A DNA stretch of 64,000 bases from Bog-473 sp963741995 (GCA_963741995.1 CAVUKI010000010.1:310001-374000), one strand, 5' to 3'. Shown: positions 7,036 to 15,857, counted from the first letter of the stretch. Notes: generated by a model not told the origin, from the letters alone. Translations and numbers: made by a program.

Positions 7036-9152
7036 TGCTCGACGCCAACCTGGGCACGATCGGCGTGTGGCTCGCCTTCATGGCGTGCCTCGGCGGGATC
7101 GTCGTGAGCATCGTCGGGCTGGTTCCCCGCCGGCGGGTTTCCGGAGGGGCCGGACGATCGGCTCCGGAGGGACGCCCGGGAGTCGACGCCAGGCTGCTGG
7201 CGCCGGTCATGTTCGTCGGCGCGCTCTTTGCGGCGGGCGCCATGGAGCACGCGCTGGTCACCCACGACTTCACGGTGGTGTTCGTGGCCCAGAACAACAG
7301 CACCGTCACCCCGCTGCTGTACTCGATCACGGGAATGTGGTCCGCGCTCGCCGGGTCGATCCTGCTCTGGGGTCTGATCCTCTCGGTGGTGTCGACCATC
7401 TTCGTCTGGCGCTACCGCAAGCAGGCAGAGGACTCGGTCATCCGCTACGCCACGCTCGTCCTCTACGTCGTCTCCGCCTTCTTCTTCGGCCTTATGGTCG
7501 GGCCGGCCAACCCGTTCATCACCGCGCCGGGCGCGACGCAGGGGCTCGGACCGAACTCGCTGCTCCAGGACAACCCGTTGGTGGCCATCCACCCGCCGCT
7601 CCTCTACGTGGGATTCGTCGTCTTCACCGTGCCCTTCGCCTTCGCCATCGGCATGCTGGCCACGGGCCGGGTGGGGGACCGTTGGCAGATCGAGTGCCGG
7701 CGCTGGACCCTGGTGGCGTTCACCTTCCTGTCCGTCGGCATCGTGCTCGGCGCCTGGTGGTCGTACCAGGTGCTCGGGTGGGGTGGTTTCTGGGGCTGGG
7801 ACCCGGTCGAGAACGCTGCGCTCCTGCCCTGGCTCTGCGGCACGGCGTACCTGCACTCGACGCTGGTCCAGGAACGGCGCGGCCTCATGCGCGTCTGGAA
7901 TCTCTCCCTGTCGATCGCCACGTTCGCGCTGACCATCCTCGGCACCTTCCTGACGCGGTCCGGCGTCATCACGTCCGTCCATGCCTTCTCGGAGTCGGAC
8001 CTCGGGCCGCTGCTCATCGGCTTCTTCTTCGCGGTGGTCATCGTGGGATTCGGTCTCATCGCCTGGCGGGGCGACCGCCTGCGCTCGCCCGGGGGCATTG
8101 ACGCGCCGCTCGGACGTGAGGGTGCGTTCCTCCTCAACAACGTGCTCTTCGTCGGCTTCGCCTTCGTGGTGCTGCTCGGCACGCTGTACCCGCTCCTCTA
8201 CGAGGCGGCGACCCAACAGCAGGTCACGGTGGGCGCACCCTTCTTCAACACAGTGGCCATCCCCGTCGGCATCACGCTGCTCTTCCTCATGGCGGTGGCG
8301 CCGGTGCTCAGCTGGCGCAAAATCAACGGACCCGTCCTGTGGCAGCGCCTCGCCATCCCGGTGTGGATCGGTGTCGGCACCGTCGTGCTTTGCGTGGCGT
8401 TCGGCTTGCGCGGCTTCGCCACGCTGATCGGGTTCGGCCTGGGCGCCATGGCGGCGGCCACCGCGGCCCGTGCCCTCGTGCTGTCCGTGCGGGCGGCCCG
8501 CACCCGCCACGTCGGCTGGTGGCGCGGCCTGGTGGGGCGGGCCAACGGCGGCATGATCGTGCACCTGGGTGTTGTCCTGCTCGCGGTCGGGATCATTGCG
8601 GCCACCTCCTACCGGCACCAGGCCGAGCTGGCGATGCACAAGGGATCCGTCGTCACCTACGACGGTCACCGTTTCGAGTTCGAAGGCCTGCGCACCGTCA
8701 CTTCTCCCTCGCGCACGGCGCAGCAAGCCGTCGTGAAGGTGGACGGCGCCGTGTTCACGCCGGCCACGACGAGTTTCGGCAGTGCACTGTCGGTGGTGGG
8801 AACGCCGGCCATCGACTCGGGTCTCTTCGACGACGTCTACCTCACGTTCGACGCCGTCGGCGGGCTCGGCGCATCGTCGGGGAACCAGGCCATCAACAAC
8901 CTGCCGAAGGGATCGGTGGCCATCGGCGTGGTGATCGAGCCCCTCGTGGCCTGGATCTGGGCCGGTGGCCTGCTCATCGGAGTCGGGGGCCTGCTCGCGC
9001 TGATCCCGGGGTCACGGCGGCGGCCCACCGACCCGGTCTCCGCTCCGTCGGATCTGGTGACGGGCGCGACGCCGGAGCAACCTCGGGCGCGGGACACGGC
9101 GCCCGAGCCGGTGGGCGCGCTCGTCGCGCGCGGGACCGCGAGCCCCGCATGA
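7035..9152 (+). CDS. ccmF: Heme lyase subunit CcmF
   Basis: Large membrane protein that ligates heme from CcmE to apocytochrome CXXCH sites with CcmH. The 705-residue protein is full length, with many membrane segments. The WWD domain is GWGGFWGWDPVENAALLPW (249-267). Conserved histidines appear in MEHALVTHDF (His72, His77), VAIHPPLLYVG (His186) and YLHST (His274). A soluble outer domain lies near residues 530-640 before the last anchor (LVAWIWAGGLLIGVGGLLALIPG). A short hydrophilic insert of about 20 residues follows the first membrane segment. Start ATG overlaps the ccmE stop; the stop overlaps the next ATG. Confidence 0.95.
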   Translation: MLDANLGTIGVWLAFMACLGGIVVSIVGLVPRRRVSGGAGRSAPEGRPGVDARLLAPVMFVGALFAAGAMEHALVTHDFTVVFVAQNNSTVTPLLYSITGMWSALAGSILLWGLILSVVSTIFVWRYRKQAEDSVIRYATLVLYVVSAFFFGLMVGPANPFITAPGATQGLGPNSLLQDNPLVAIHPPLLYVGFVVFTVPFAFAIGMLATGRVGDRWQIECRRWTLVAFTFLSVGIVLGAWWSYQVLGWGGFWGWDPVENAALLPWLCGTAYLHSTLVQERRGLMRVWNLSLSIATFALTILGTFLTRSGVITSVHAFSESDLGPLLIGFFFAVVIVGFGLIAWRGDRLRSPGGIDAPLGREGAFLLNNVLFVGFAFVVLLGTLYPLLYEAATQQQVTVGAPFFNTVAIPVGITLLFLMAVAPVLSWRKINGPVLWQRLAIPVWIGVGTVVLCVAFGLRGFATLIGFGLGAMAAATAARALVLSVRAARTRHVGWWRGLVGRANGGMIVHLGVVLLAVGIIAATSYRHQAELAMHKGSVVTYDGHRFEFEGLRTVTSPSRTAQQAVVKVDGAVFTPATTSFGSALSVVGTPAIDSGLFDDVYLTFDAVGGLGASSGNQAINNLPKGSVAIGVVIEPLVAWIWAGGLLIGVGGLLALIPGSRRRPTDPVSAPSDLVTGATPEQPRARDTAPEPVGALVARGTASPA

Positions 9153-9721
9153 GCCGTCGCCGACGCCACGCCACCCGCTGGGTGGCGGGTGGCGTCCTCC
9201 TGGTCCTGGTCGTGGTCGGCATCGTCTTGGCCACACGGACGCCGCAGGAGGCGACCGCCGTCTCGAGCCCGCTGCTGGGCCAGCCCGCACCGGCCTTCAC
9301 CGGCACCGATCTCACGACGGGCGCGCCCGTCTCGCTGGCGGCGCTCCGTGGCCACTACGTCGTGGTGAATTTCTTCGCCAGCTGGTGCATCCCGTGCCAG
9401 GAGGAGGCGCCCGACCTCTCCCGCTTTCACTTCGAGCAGACGCACGCGGCCGACGGCGCCGACATGGTCAGCGTGGTCTTCCACGACACGTCGTCCACGG
9501 CGCGCGGCTTCCTGCAGAAGAACGGCGACCTCTGGCCCGCGGTCGCCGACCCCGGCGGGACCATTGCCGAGCGGTACGGCGTCACGGCCCCGCCGACCAC
9601 GTTCGTCATCAACCCGGCCGGCCGGGTCAGTGCCGTCCTGGTGGGCCCGGCGACACAGAAGAACCTCGACTCCTTCCTGAAGGCGGCCCGGACGGACCAG
9701 GCCGGCGCGTCGAGTGGCTGA
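9149..9721 (+). CDS. ccmG: CcmG/DsbE-type thioredoxin-like thiol:disulfide oxidoreductase
   Basis: Membrane-anchored thioredoxin that reduces apocytochrome or CcmH cysteines. In 190 residues there is an anchor (about 11-29), then a TlpA/ResA-like domain with SLAALRGHYVVVNFFASWC, active site Cys80-Ile-Pro-Cys83, and the cis-proline loop APPTTFVI. The residue pair between the cysteines (Ile-Pro) differs from the common Glu-Pro of ResA. It could be called ResA by sequence, but its place inside the ccm operon argues for the CcmG role, with CcdA (1402-2226) as electron source. Confidence 0.9.
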   Translation: MSRRRRHATRWVAGGVLLVLVVVGIVLATRTPQEATAVSSPLLGQPAPAFTGTDLTTGAPVSLAALRGHYVVVNFFASWCIPCQEEAPDLSRFHFEQTHAADGADMVSVVFHDTSSTARGFLQKNGDLWPAVADPGGTIAERYGVTAPPTTFVINPAGRVSAVLVGPATQKNLDSFLKAARTDQAGASSG

Positions 9722-10163
9722 CCGCTCGACGCGCCTGCCGCTCTGGGCCCGGGTGGCCCTGCCGCTGGTCGTGCTCGTCGTGGCGCTGGCGATCGGAAGC
9801 GGTGCGCTGGACTCCTCGCCGCCGACGGCGGGCCAGCGCGCGGCCGCGCTCGAAGCCGGCGTGCGCTGCCCGTCCTGCACGGACCTCTCCGTCGCCGAGT
9901 CGAGCGCCACCACAGCCATCGCGGTGCGGCATCAGATCGAGAGCATGGTGGCGGCCGGGCGGTCCGATGCCGACATCGACCAGGCGCTGGTGTCCGAGTA
10001 CGGCCAGACCATCCTGCTGGTGCCGCCTGACGCCGGAGGCGTCCCCCTGATCTGGATCATCCCCATCGTCCTCGGCACCGCCGCATTGGTGGGGGTGGGC
10101 ATCCTGTTCTGGCGCCGGAGCCGCGCATTTGGTGCCCTGCAGACCGAAGAGGTCGAGGCATGA
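9714..10163 (+). CDS. ccmH: Cytochrome c maturation protein CcmH
   Basis: Keeps the apocytochrome heme-binding cysteines reduced and forms the heme lyase with CcmF. The 149-residue protein has an N-terminal anchor (about 12-30), the motif VRCPSCTDLSVAESSA with redox Cys52 and Cys55, the three-helix segment AVRHQIESMVAAGRSDADIDQALVSEYGQTIL, and a second anchor near the end. This is the short CcmH/CycL form without fused TPR. Overlaps ccmG by eight bases and the next gene by four. Confidence 0.92.
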   Translation: MADRSTRLPLWARVALPLVVLVVALAIGSGALDSSPPTAGQRAAALEAGVRCPSCTDLSVAESSATTAIAVRHQIESMVAAGRSDADIDQALVSEYGQTILLVPPDAGGVPLIWIIPIVLGTAALVGVGILFWRRSRAFGALQTEEVEA

Positions 10164-11074
10164 GCATCGACAGATCACCGAGGACGGAGCGGCCCGAACG
10201 CGCGCCCGGGGACGACCGTTGGTACCTGACCGACGAACTCGAGTTCCTGCAGCGATCCCTGGACGACGCCGACCGCGAGCGCGCGGCGGGGGACCTCTCC
10301 GCCACGGACCACGCGCTGTTAGTGGGCCGCGATCGGTCCCGGCTGGCGGAGGTCGAGACCGAACTCGCCGCACTGGACGCCGCGGCGCTGCCCGCCAAGG
10401 CGCCGCGCGCCGAACCGACGCAGCCGACGCAGCCGACGCAGCCGACGCAGCCGACGCAGCCGACGCAATCCGAGCGTGCACCGATGGCGTGGTGGCGTCG
10501 GCTCGGCATCATCGGGTCGTGCCTTCTCATCGCCGTCGGCCTGCTCATTTTGGTCGTGCACTTCGTGCAGGCCCGTCAGCCCGGCCAGGCGTCGTCGGGC
10601 AGCGTGACGGTGTCGCAGGCGCAGCTCATCGAACAGCAGCTGCTGCAGGCCGACGCCTTGAACCAGCAGGGGAGCAACAAGGCGGCACTCGTGCTCTATG
10701 ACAAGGTCCTCTCCGAAGATCCCTCCAACCCTGCCGCGTTGGCCTATGCCGGTTTCTTGCAGTGGAACGTGGGGACGACCGCGCACGTGGCGTCGCTGGC
10801 TCGGGTCGGGCGCGCTGAGATCCAGACGGCCATAAGGGATTCCCCGACCTACTACCAGGCGCACCTCTTCTACGGGCTCGTCCTCGAGAACCAGGATCAC
10901 AACCCGGCGGGCGCGGTGGCGCAGTTCAACGACTTCCTGGCGGACGCGCCCCCGACGGCCGAGCTGTCCCAGGCCGCCCCACTGGTCAGCGGCGCCTACA
11001 AGGCCGCCGCCGTTCCTCTGCCCGCCGGCTTCAGCGCCGGATCGAGCACGACCCCGACCACGTCAGCTCCGTAG
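10160..11074 (+). CDS. CcmI-like TPR protein of cytochrome c biogenesis
   Basis: The 304-residue protein begins with a charged cytoplasmic region (YLTDELEFLQRSLDDADRERAAGDLSATDHALLVGRDR) like the start of CcmI/CycH, then a run of Pro-Thr-Gln triplets (residues 86-102), a membrane anchor (about 117-136) and an outer TPR-like domain (QQLLQADALNQQGSNKAALVLYDKVLSEDPSNPAALAYAGFL). In System I such proteins deliver apocytochromes to CcmF/H. The tail ends in Thr/Ser/Pro-rich sequence. Together with the preceding genes this completes the pathway. It ends 12 bases inside the opposing cysteine desulfurase gene. Confidence 0.8.
   Translation: MSIDRSPRTERPERAPGDDRWYLTDELEFLQRSLDDADRERAAGDLSATDHALLVGRDRSRLAEVETELAALDAAALPAKAPRAEPTQPTQPTQPTQPTQPTQSERAPMAWWRRLGIIGSCLLIAVGLLILVVHFVQARQPGQASSGSVTVSQAQLIEQQLLQADALNQQGSNKAALVLYDKVLSEDPSNPAALAYAGFLQWNVGTTAHVASLARVGRAEIQTAIRDSPTYYQAHLFYGLVLENQDHNPAGAVAQFNDFLADAPPTAELSQAAPLVSGAYKAAAVPLPAGFSAGSSTTPTTSAP
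10415..10468 (+). repeat. Six tandem 9-base repeats inside the CcmI-like gene
   Basis: CCGACGCAG is repeated six times without gaps, the last copy ending in A. Each unit encodes Pro-Thr-Gln, giving a flexible linker before the membrane segment. Copy number could vary by slippage without breaking the frame. Confidence 0.9.
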
Positions 11075-12235
11075 CGCCCGCAGGTCGGCGACGACGCGCG
11101 GGAACGCCCGGGCGAACTCCCAGCACTCCTCGTCGGTCGTCGACCATCCGACGCTGATCCGCAACGAGTGGCTGGGGTCGACGCCCATGGCCTCGAGCAC
11201 CGGTGAGGGCTCGATGCTCTCCGACGAGCAGGCGGATCCCGAGTGGACGGCGACGCCCGCCCGGTCCAACCCGATGAGCACAGGCTCAGCCTCGACACCG
11301 TGGACGCCAAGGCAGACCAGCTGGGGGAGCCTCTCCCCTGCGTCGGGCCCGACGACGGCCACGCCCTCGACCGCCAGCGCGGCGTCGACCACAGCCGCGA
11401 TCTGTCGTCGGGCCGTGGTCGCTTCCGCGGCCATGACTCCGCCAGCCCGGTCGGCTCCGCCTGCTCTGTCTGCTCCGTCCACCAGCGAGGCGGCCGCGGC
11501 GCCGAACGCGAGGAGGGCCGGGAGCGCCTCCAGCCCGGCGCGGCGCCCGCGCTCCTGCTCGCCGCCCACCACGAGGGGCTCGAACCGGCTCCCGCGCCGC
11601 ACGATCAGCGCGCCGGCGCCGGGCACCCCGCCCAGCTTGTGCGCGCTGAGACTGACCAGGTCGGCGTCGACCGCGGCCAGGTCCAGCGGCACGTGCCCGC
11701 ACGCTGCGGCGGCATCCACGTGGACGGTGATGCCGGCTTCCCGGCACAGCGCGACGACTTCCCGCACGGGCTGGAGCGTCCCGACCTCGTGGTTTCCCCA
11801 CTGGCAGTGCACCAGTGCCGGCCGGGGGAGGGAGCTCGACTGCAGACGCTCCCGCAGCGCATCGACCTGGAGCCGTCCCCTGCCGTCCACGGCGACATCC
11901 TCGGTCGGCGCCAGGCGTGCCGACGCATCACGGACCGCCGAGTGCTCCACTGCGGCGCAGAGAACGGGCAGGCCGGGAGCGGCACGCGTCGCACCCCAGA
12001 CGGCTGCGTTGACGGACTCGGTGGCCCCGGAGGTGAAGACAACCTGGCGTCCCGGCACATGCACGAGGTCGGCGACCTGAGCCCGGGCCAGCTCGAGCGC
12101 GTCGCGGACGGTGCGACCTTCTTGGTGGAGCCGGCCCGGATCACCCGTGGGCATGGTCGCCCATTGCGCCAGCGCCGCGACTGCGGCGGGCCGGGGCGGC
12201 GTGGTGCTGGCGTGGTCCAGATAGGCGCGCGCCAC
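11063..12235 (-). CDS. Cysteine desulfurase, NifS/IscS family
   Basis: PLP enzyme that takes sulfur from cysteine for Fe-S cluster or thiocofactor synthesis. In 390 residues: the start YLDHASTTP, FTSGATESVNAAVWG (67-81), the Schiff-base lysine in SAHKLGGVPGAGAL (Lys200), and the persulfide cysteine in HSGSACSSES (Cys336). A six-residue duplication DRAGGADRAGG at about 256-266 is specific to this copy. GTG start at 12235, seven bases after the SufR-like gene, so the two form an operon. No IscU, SufU or other Suf genes follow in the window. It overlaps the CcmI-like gene by 12 bases tail to tail. Confidence 0.92.
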   Translation of the reverse strand: MARAYLDHASTTPPRPAAVAALAQWATMPTGDPGRLHQEGRTVRDALELARAQVADLVHVPGRQVVFTSGATESVNAAVWGATRAAPGLPVLCAAVEHSAVRDASARLAPTEDVAVDGRGRLQVDALRERLQSSSLPRPALVHCQWGNHEVGTLQPVREVVALCREAGITVHVDAAAACGHVPLDLAAVDADLVSLSAHKLGGVPGAGALIVRRGSRFEPLVVGGEQERGRRAGLEALPALLAFGAAAASLVDGADRAGGADRAGGVMAAEATTARRQIAAVVDAALAVEGVAVVGPDAGERLPQLVCLGVHGVEAEPVLIGLDRAGVAVHSGSACSSESIEPSPVLEAMGVDPSHSLRISVGWSTTDEECWEFARAFPRVVADLRALRS

Positions 12236-12242
12236 GGGCCGC

Positions 12243-12989
12243 TCAGGCAGAGGCGGTGCAGGCGTCGTCGCCCCGCGCCCGCGAGGAGAGGATCACTGGC
12301 AGCGCCTGCCGCGACGCCGTCCCGCAGAGCCCGGCCAGCAGCCCCTTGACCATGCCGCGGTCGACCGCGCACAGCACCGGGTTGGTACTGCTGGCCTCGC
12401 CGAAGGGGCACTGCTCCGCAATCACCGCGGTGGTCTCGCCGCGGTCCTCCGCGTGGGCTGCGAAGCCGTGGGCCGTGAGGGTCTCGGCGACGACGTGCAT
12501 GGCGGCGCGCACGGTCCGCTGTCCCTCGCTCGGGGTCATGCGAGAGGCCAGCGAGCGACCGTATTCCTCGCCGACGTGGGCCGCCATCTCCTCCGCCTCT
12601 TCGGGCCCGAGCCGCCGCATCGCCTCTCCGAGGAGCCGCATCAGGAGGTCGTCGCGACGCTGCATGAGGCCGAGCTGGAGCTCCTCCTCCACGCAGAAGT
12701 ACCGCTTGGAGGGGCGGCCCGCGCCTGAGGCGTTGCGCCCGGTCTCGACCCTGAGATAGCCGCCGTCGACCAGCCGCTGCAGGTGGTGGCGGGCCACGTT
12801 GGGGTGCAGCGAGAAGGTCCGGGCGACCTCGCTCGCCGTCGCGCCGGGCACGGCGCGCACATGGAGGAAGATGTCGCGCCGGGTCGGATCGCCGAACGCG
12901 GCGGCGACGGCGGCGACGGCGGCGCTGAACCGGCCGTCGTCCGCACCGGCCGGTCGCTCGGCCTCCACGATGATCGGAGCGGTGCTCAC
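12243..12989 (-). CDS. SufR-like Fe-S-sensing transcriptional repressor
   Basis: 248-residue regulator: an ArsR/winged-helix N-terminal domain (FGDPTRRDIFLHVRAVPGATASEVARTFSLHPNVARHHLQRLVDGGYL, about 33-80) and a C-terminal sensor with Cys194 (CPFG), Cys207 (PVLCAVDRGMVKGLL) and Cys222 (AGLC). The spacing CX12CX14C is close to cyanobacterial and mycobacterial SufR, which represses suf genes when it carries a [4Fe-4S] cluster. It leads an operon with the cysteine desulfurase and probably regulates itself through the palindrome at its start. GTG at 12989 is supported by a leaderless -10. A plain ArsR metal sensor is less likely given the cysteine pattern. Confidence 0.88.
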   Translation of the reverse strand: MSTAPIIVEAERPAGADDGRFSAAVAAVAAAFGDPTRRDIFLHVRAVPGATASEVARTFSLHPNVARHHLQRLVDGGYLRVETGRNASGAGRPSKRYFCVEEELQLGLMQRRDDLLMRLLGEAMRRLGPEEAEEMAAHVGEEYGRSLASRMTPSEGQRTVRAAMHVVAETLTAHGFAAHAEDRGETTAVIAEQCPFGEASSTNPVLCAVDRGMVKGLLAGLCGTASRQALPVILSSRARGDDACTASA

Positions 12990-12993
12990 CCTG

Positions 12994-13004
12994 GGTAGTC
13001 TACC
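12994..13004. promoter_or_regulatory. Perfect palindrome GGTAGTCTACC overlapping the -10 of the SufR-like gene
   Basis: An 11-base perfect inverted repeat with a single central base. On the minus strand it contains TAGACT (13002-12997), which ends seven bases before the GTG at 12989, the leaderless geometry. A repressor bound here would cover the -10 element. On the plus strand the same repeat reads TAGTCT and could also serve mrp 90 bases away. Confidence 0.55.
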
Positions 13005-13090
13005 GAGGGATCAGCCCCTTCAGCTGGGGTGACGCGGACAGCGTCGCCGTGTGCGCGGGTAGCCCGATCCCACTCGAGACGAGGGAGTGC

Positions 13091-14263
13091 ATGGCAGCAG
13101 ACCAATCACAGCTCGAGGCTGCAGTGGGCGCGGTCGCGGAGCCCGAGATCGGCCTGACGCTGGGTGACCTCGGGCTGGTGCGATCCGTGCGGTCGCGCCG
13201 CCGCCGGGTGCAGATTGAAGTGGCCCTGCCGGTGGCGGCCTGGCCCGGCATGGAGGACCTTGCCGAGGAGATCCACCGCGCTGCCGGCTCGGTGGCCGGC
13301 GTGGAGGAGATCGAGCTCGAATTCGTCGTGATGACCGATGAGGAGCGCGCCGGTCTCCGGCAGCGGCTGCGGGCCGGCATGGCCGGCGAGGTCGAGCAGG
13401 ATGCCGGGGACGACGCCGATGGGCACGACCACGCGGGGCACGGGCACGCGCCCGCCGCGCCCATGCCGGCCTTTCTCGGGCCGGACTCCAAGACCCGCGT
13501 CATCGGCGTGTCGTCGGGCAAGGGTGGCGTCGGCAAGTCGACGGTGACGGTGAATCTGGCCATTGCGTTGGCCCAGGCCGGCTCCCGGGTGGGGTTGCTC
13601 GACGCCGACGTGTACGGCTTCTCCGTGCCCAAGATGCTCGGGACCGATCACGATCCGATCATCATCGGCGACATGGTGATCCCGACCTCGGCCCATGGCG
13701 TCAAGTGCCTCTCCATGGGATATTTCGTGCCGGACGACCAGCCGGTGATCTGGCGGGGCCCGATGCTGCACAAGGCGATTCAGCAGTTCTTGACCGATGC
13801 GTACTGGGGCGAGCCGGACTTCGTGCTCATCGACATGCCGCCGGGCACAGGCGACGTCGCGCTCACGCTGGCCGAGGTCATGCCGCGGGCTGAGATCGTC
13901 GTCGTGACGACCCCCCAGGCCGCGGCGCAGCGGGTGGCCCAGCGCTCCGCGTTCGCCGCCCGGCGCCTCAAGCTCTCCGTGCGCGGTGTCATCGAGAACA
14001 TGAGCTGGTTCACAGGCGACGACGGGAAGCGCTACGAGCTCTTCGGCAGCGGCGGGGGTGCCACCCTGGCCGCAGACCTCGGGATCCCCCTGCTCGGACA
14101 CGTCCCGCTCGTCAACGCGGTACGCCAGGGTGGCGACGAGGGTCGACCCGTCACCGCGGTCGATCCGGACAGCGAGACGGCGCAGGCGTTCCGGTCCATT
14201 GCCGAGAAGCTGGCCGCCCTCGGCCCCGCCAGGGTCTACCGGCGCGAGCTCAGCCTGCGCTGA
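13091..14263 (+). CDS. mrp: Mrp/NBP35-family Fe-S carrier ATPase
   Basis: P-loop ATPase that carries and inserts [4Fe-4S] clusters. The 390-residue protein has an N-terminal MIP18/DUF59-like domain (about 1-80), a His-rich linker GHDHAGHGH (111-119), then the deviant Walker A SGKGGVGKST (142-151), DADVYG, and DMPPGTGD. The C-terminal CxxC of many Mrp proteins is absent: the region reads NMSWFTGDDGKRYELFGSGGG, a replacement I believe is common in actinobacteria. The ATG at 13091 follows GAGGGAG. It is divergent from sufR-nifS, grouping three Fe-S genes. It overlaps the opposing diguanylate cyclase gene by 14 bases. Confidence 0.92.
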   Translation: MAADQSQLEAAVGAVAEPEIGLTLGDLGLVRSVRSRRRRVQIEVALPVAAWPGMEDLAEEIHRAAGSVAGVEEIELEFVVMTDEERAGLRQRLRAGMAGEVEQDAGDDADGHDHAGHGHAPAAPMPAFLGPDSKTRVIGVSSGKGGVGKSTVTVNLAIALAQAGSRVGLLDADVYGFSVPKMLGTDHDPIIIGDMVIPTSAHGVKCLSMGYFVPDDQPVIWRGPMLHKAIQQFLTDAYWGEPDFVLIDMPPGTGDVALTLAEVMPRAEIVVVTTPQAAAQRVAQRSAFAARRLKLSVRGVIENMSWFTGDDGKRYELFGSGGGATLAADLGIPLLGHVPLVNAVRQGGDEGRPVTAVDPDSETAQAFRSIAEKLAALGPARVYRRELSLR

Positions 14264-15857
14264 GCCGGCGGGCGCGGGCGGGTGTGAGCCCCCACTTGCG
14301 GTTGGCGAGCTCGCGGGCGTGGCCGTGGAAGAGCACGACCTGATCGCGCCCTGACCGCTTCGCCTCGTACATGGCGTTGTCGGCGTCTCGCAGCAGCGCG
14401 GCGGGCGACGTCGACCCGTCGGTCGTCATGACCACGCCGACGCTGGCGGTCACCACCAGTTGTCCGCCGCCGATGGCGACCGGTGCGCTGAGCCCGGTGC
14501 GGATCCGCTCGGCCATGTCCAGAGCGTCCTTCTCGTGGTCGACCTCGGCGAAGGCCACGAACTCGTCGCCACCGAAGCGCGCCACCAGGTCCACCCCACG
14601 CGTCATGGCCGCGAGCCGGTCGGCCATTTCCTTGAGGACCCTGTCGCCGGCCGAATGATCCGCCCGGTCGTTCACCAGCTTGAAGCGGTCGAGGTCGATG
14701 AAGAGTACGGCCAGCGAGGCCCGGCGGCGGCCGACGTGGCGCATCGCCTCCTCCAGGCGCTCCATGAACATGGTGCGGTTCGCCAGGCCAGTGAGCCCGT
14801 CGTGCGACGCCTGGAAGGCCATCTGCTCGGCCATCTCGCAGCGCTCGATGGCGAGCCCGACCATGTCGGCCAGCTGGTCGAGCTGACGCAGCTCCTCGGT
14901 GCCGAAGTACGGCATGGAGGGACTGATCTCGACGGCGAGCGCGTGCGTGGCGCCGCTCTGTGTCTGCACGGTGATCCGTCGTTGGCCCTTCCCGGCCTTG
15001 TCCGCGTCCCACGTATCGGGCCCGTCGTCATCCGCCCCGACGGCTGAGCGGGCCACGACCGTGCCGTCGCCGGCGAGGAGCGCGGCCCAGGACGCACCCA
15101 CGAGGGCGCACACGTGGGGAAGGAGGTGCTCGGCCACGTCCCGAGAATCACCGGCGGACACGAGCTCGCTCACGGCCCGCCGGAAGGCCACGTCCTCCTT
15201 GCGGCTCAGCAGCACGCGCACGGAAGAGGGGAGCACCAAAGCGACGAGGAACAGGGCGCCCAGCACTACGGTGAGTGCCTGCGTGACCAGGTCGACGGTG
15301 GGGCCCCGGAGCCCGAGCGCGGCCACCACCACCTGCAGCTGCAACCCGGCCACGGCGATGGCCAGGAGGTGCATGCGCGAGGCGGCGATCGGGGGGTCCC
15401 CGCGGCCGGCCAGGAGCAAGGACACGACCACGTAGCCACAAAGGAATCCGAGGGCGACCAGGAACGAGATCCGGTAGGCCAGGTCGTGCGGCGGTGCGGG
15501 GGATCCCGGCGCCGGCAGGTGCTGCAGTGTGAACGTGAACAGCACGATGCCGACCGTGAGGACGAGGGCCAGGGAGCGGACGAAACGGCTCGGCGTGCGG
15601 AATGTCGCCGCGAAGCGGAACAGGCAGTAGGGCACCACCAGCAGCAGGGCGATGAGCCCCTTGGCCACGTTCTGGTTCGTGACCAGCCCGGGGTCGATCT
15701 TCAGGGCCAATGAGACCCCGCCGAGAATGGCGAACGACAGCGCAACCCAGGCCGCACCGCGGATCCGGTGACGAACCCACTGCAGCGCCGTGAGCGCAGC
15801 CAAGAGGACGAACTCGACCAGCGAGACATTGGACAGAGCGTGCGTCCAGTGAGTCAC
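14250..15857 (-). CDS. Membrane-bound diguanylate cyclase (GGDEF)
   Basis: Makes c-di-GMP from two GTP. The 535-residue protein has an N-terminal membrane region of about eight segments (residues 10-245), a GAF-like sensor (about 270-370, FRRAVSELVSAGDSRDVAEHLLPHVCALVG), and a complete GGDEF domain. The active site is FGGDEF (GGDEF at 429-433) with the inhibitory-site RxxD (RGVD, 420-423) five residues before it, so both catalysis and product inhibition look intact. GTG at 15857 is preferred because AGAAGGGGAA lies just upstream and the protein then starts at its first membrane segment; longer upstream reading is arginine-rich. No EAL partner is nearby. Confidence 0.88.
   Translation of the reverse strand: MTHWTHALSNVSLVEFVLLAALTALQWVRHRIRGAAWVALSFAILGGVSLALKIDPGLVTNQNVAKGLIALLLVVPYCLFRFAATFRTPSRFVRSLALVLTVGIVLFTFTLQHLPAPGSPAPPHDLAYRISFLVALGFLCGYVVVSLLLAGRGDPPIAASRMHLLAIAVAGLQLQVVVAALGLRGPTVDLVTQALTVVLGALFLVALVLPSSVRVLLSRKEDVAFRRAVSELVSAGDSRDVAEHLLPHVCALVGASWAALLAGDGTVVARSAVGADDDGPDTWDADKAGKGQRRITVQTQSGATHALAVEISPSMPYFGTEELRQLDQLADMVGLAIERCEMAEQMAFQASHDGLTGLANRTMFMERLEEAMRHVGRRRASLAVLFIDLDRFKLVNDRADHSAGDRVLKEMADRLAAMTRGVDLVARFGGDEFVAFAEVDHEKDALDMAERIRTGLSAPVAIGGGQLVVTASVGVVMTTDGSTSPAALLRDADNAMYEAKRSGRDQVVLFHGHARELANRKWGLTPARARRLSAG

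Noticed and set aside
6978..8726. 582-residue minus-strand frame antisense to ccmF
   Set aside because: Composition is Asp/Glu/His/Arg-rich as expected for the complement of a hydrophobic gene in high-GC DNA; no domain is visible.
10415..10468. Possible CRISPR-like array
   Set aside because: The units are contiguous 9-base repeats without spacers and are in frame in a coding sequence.
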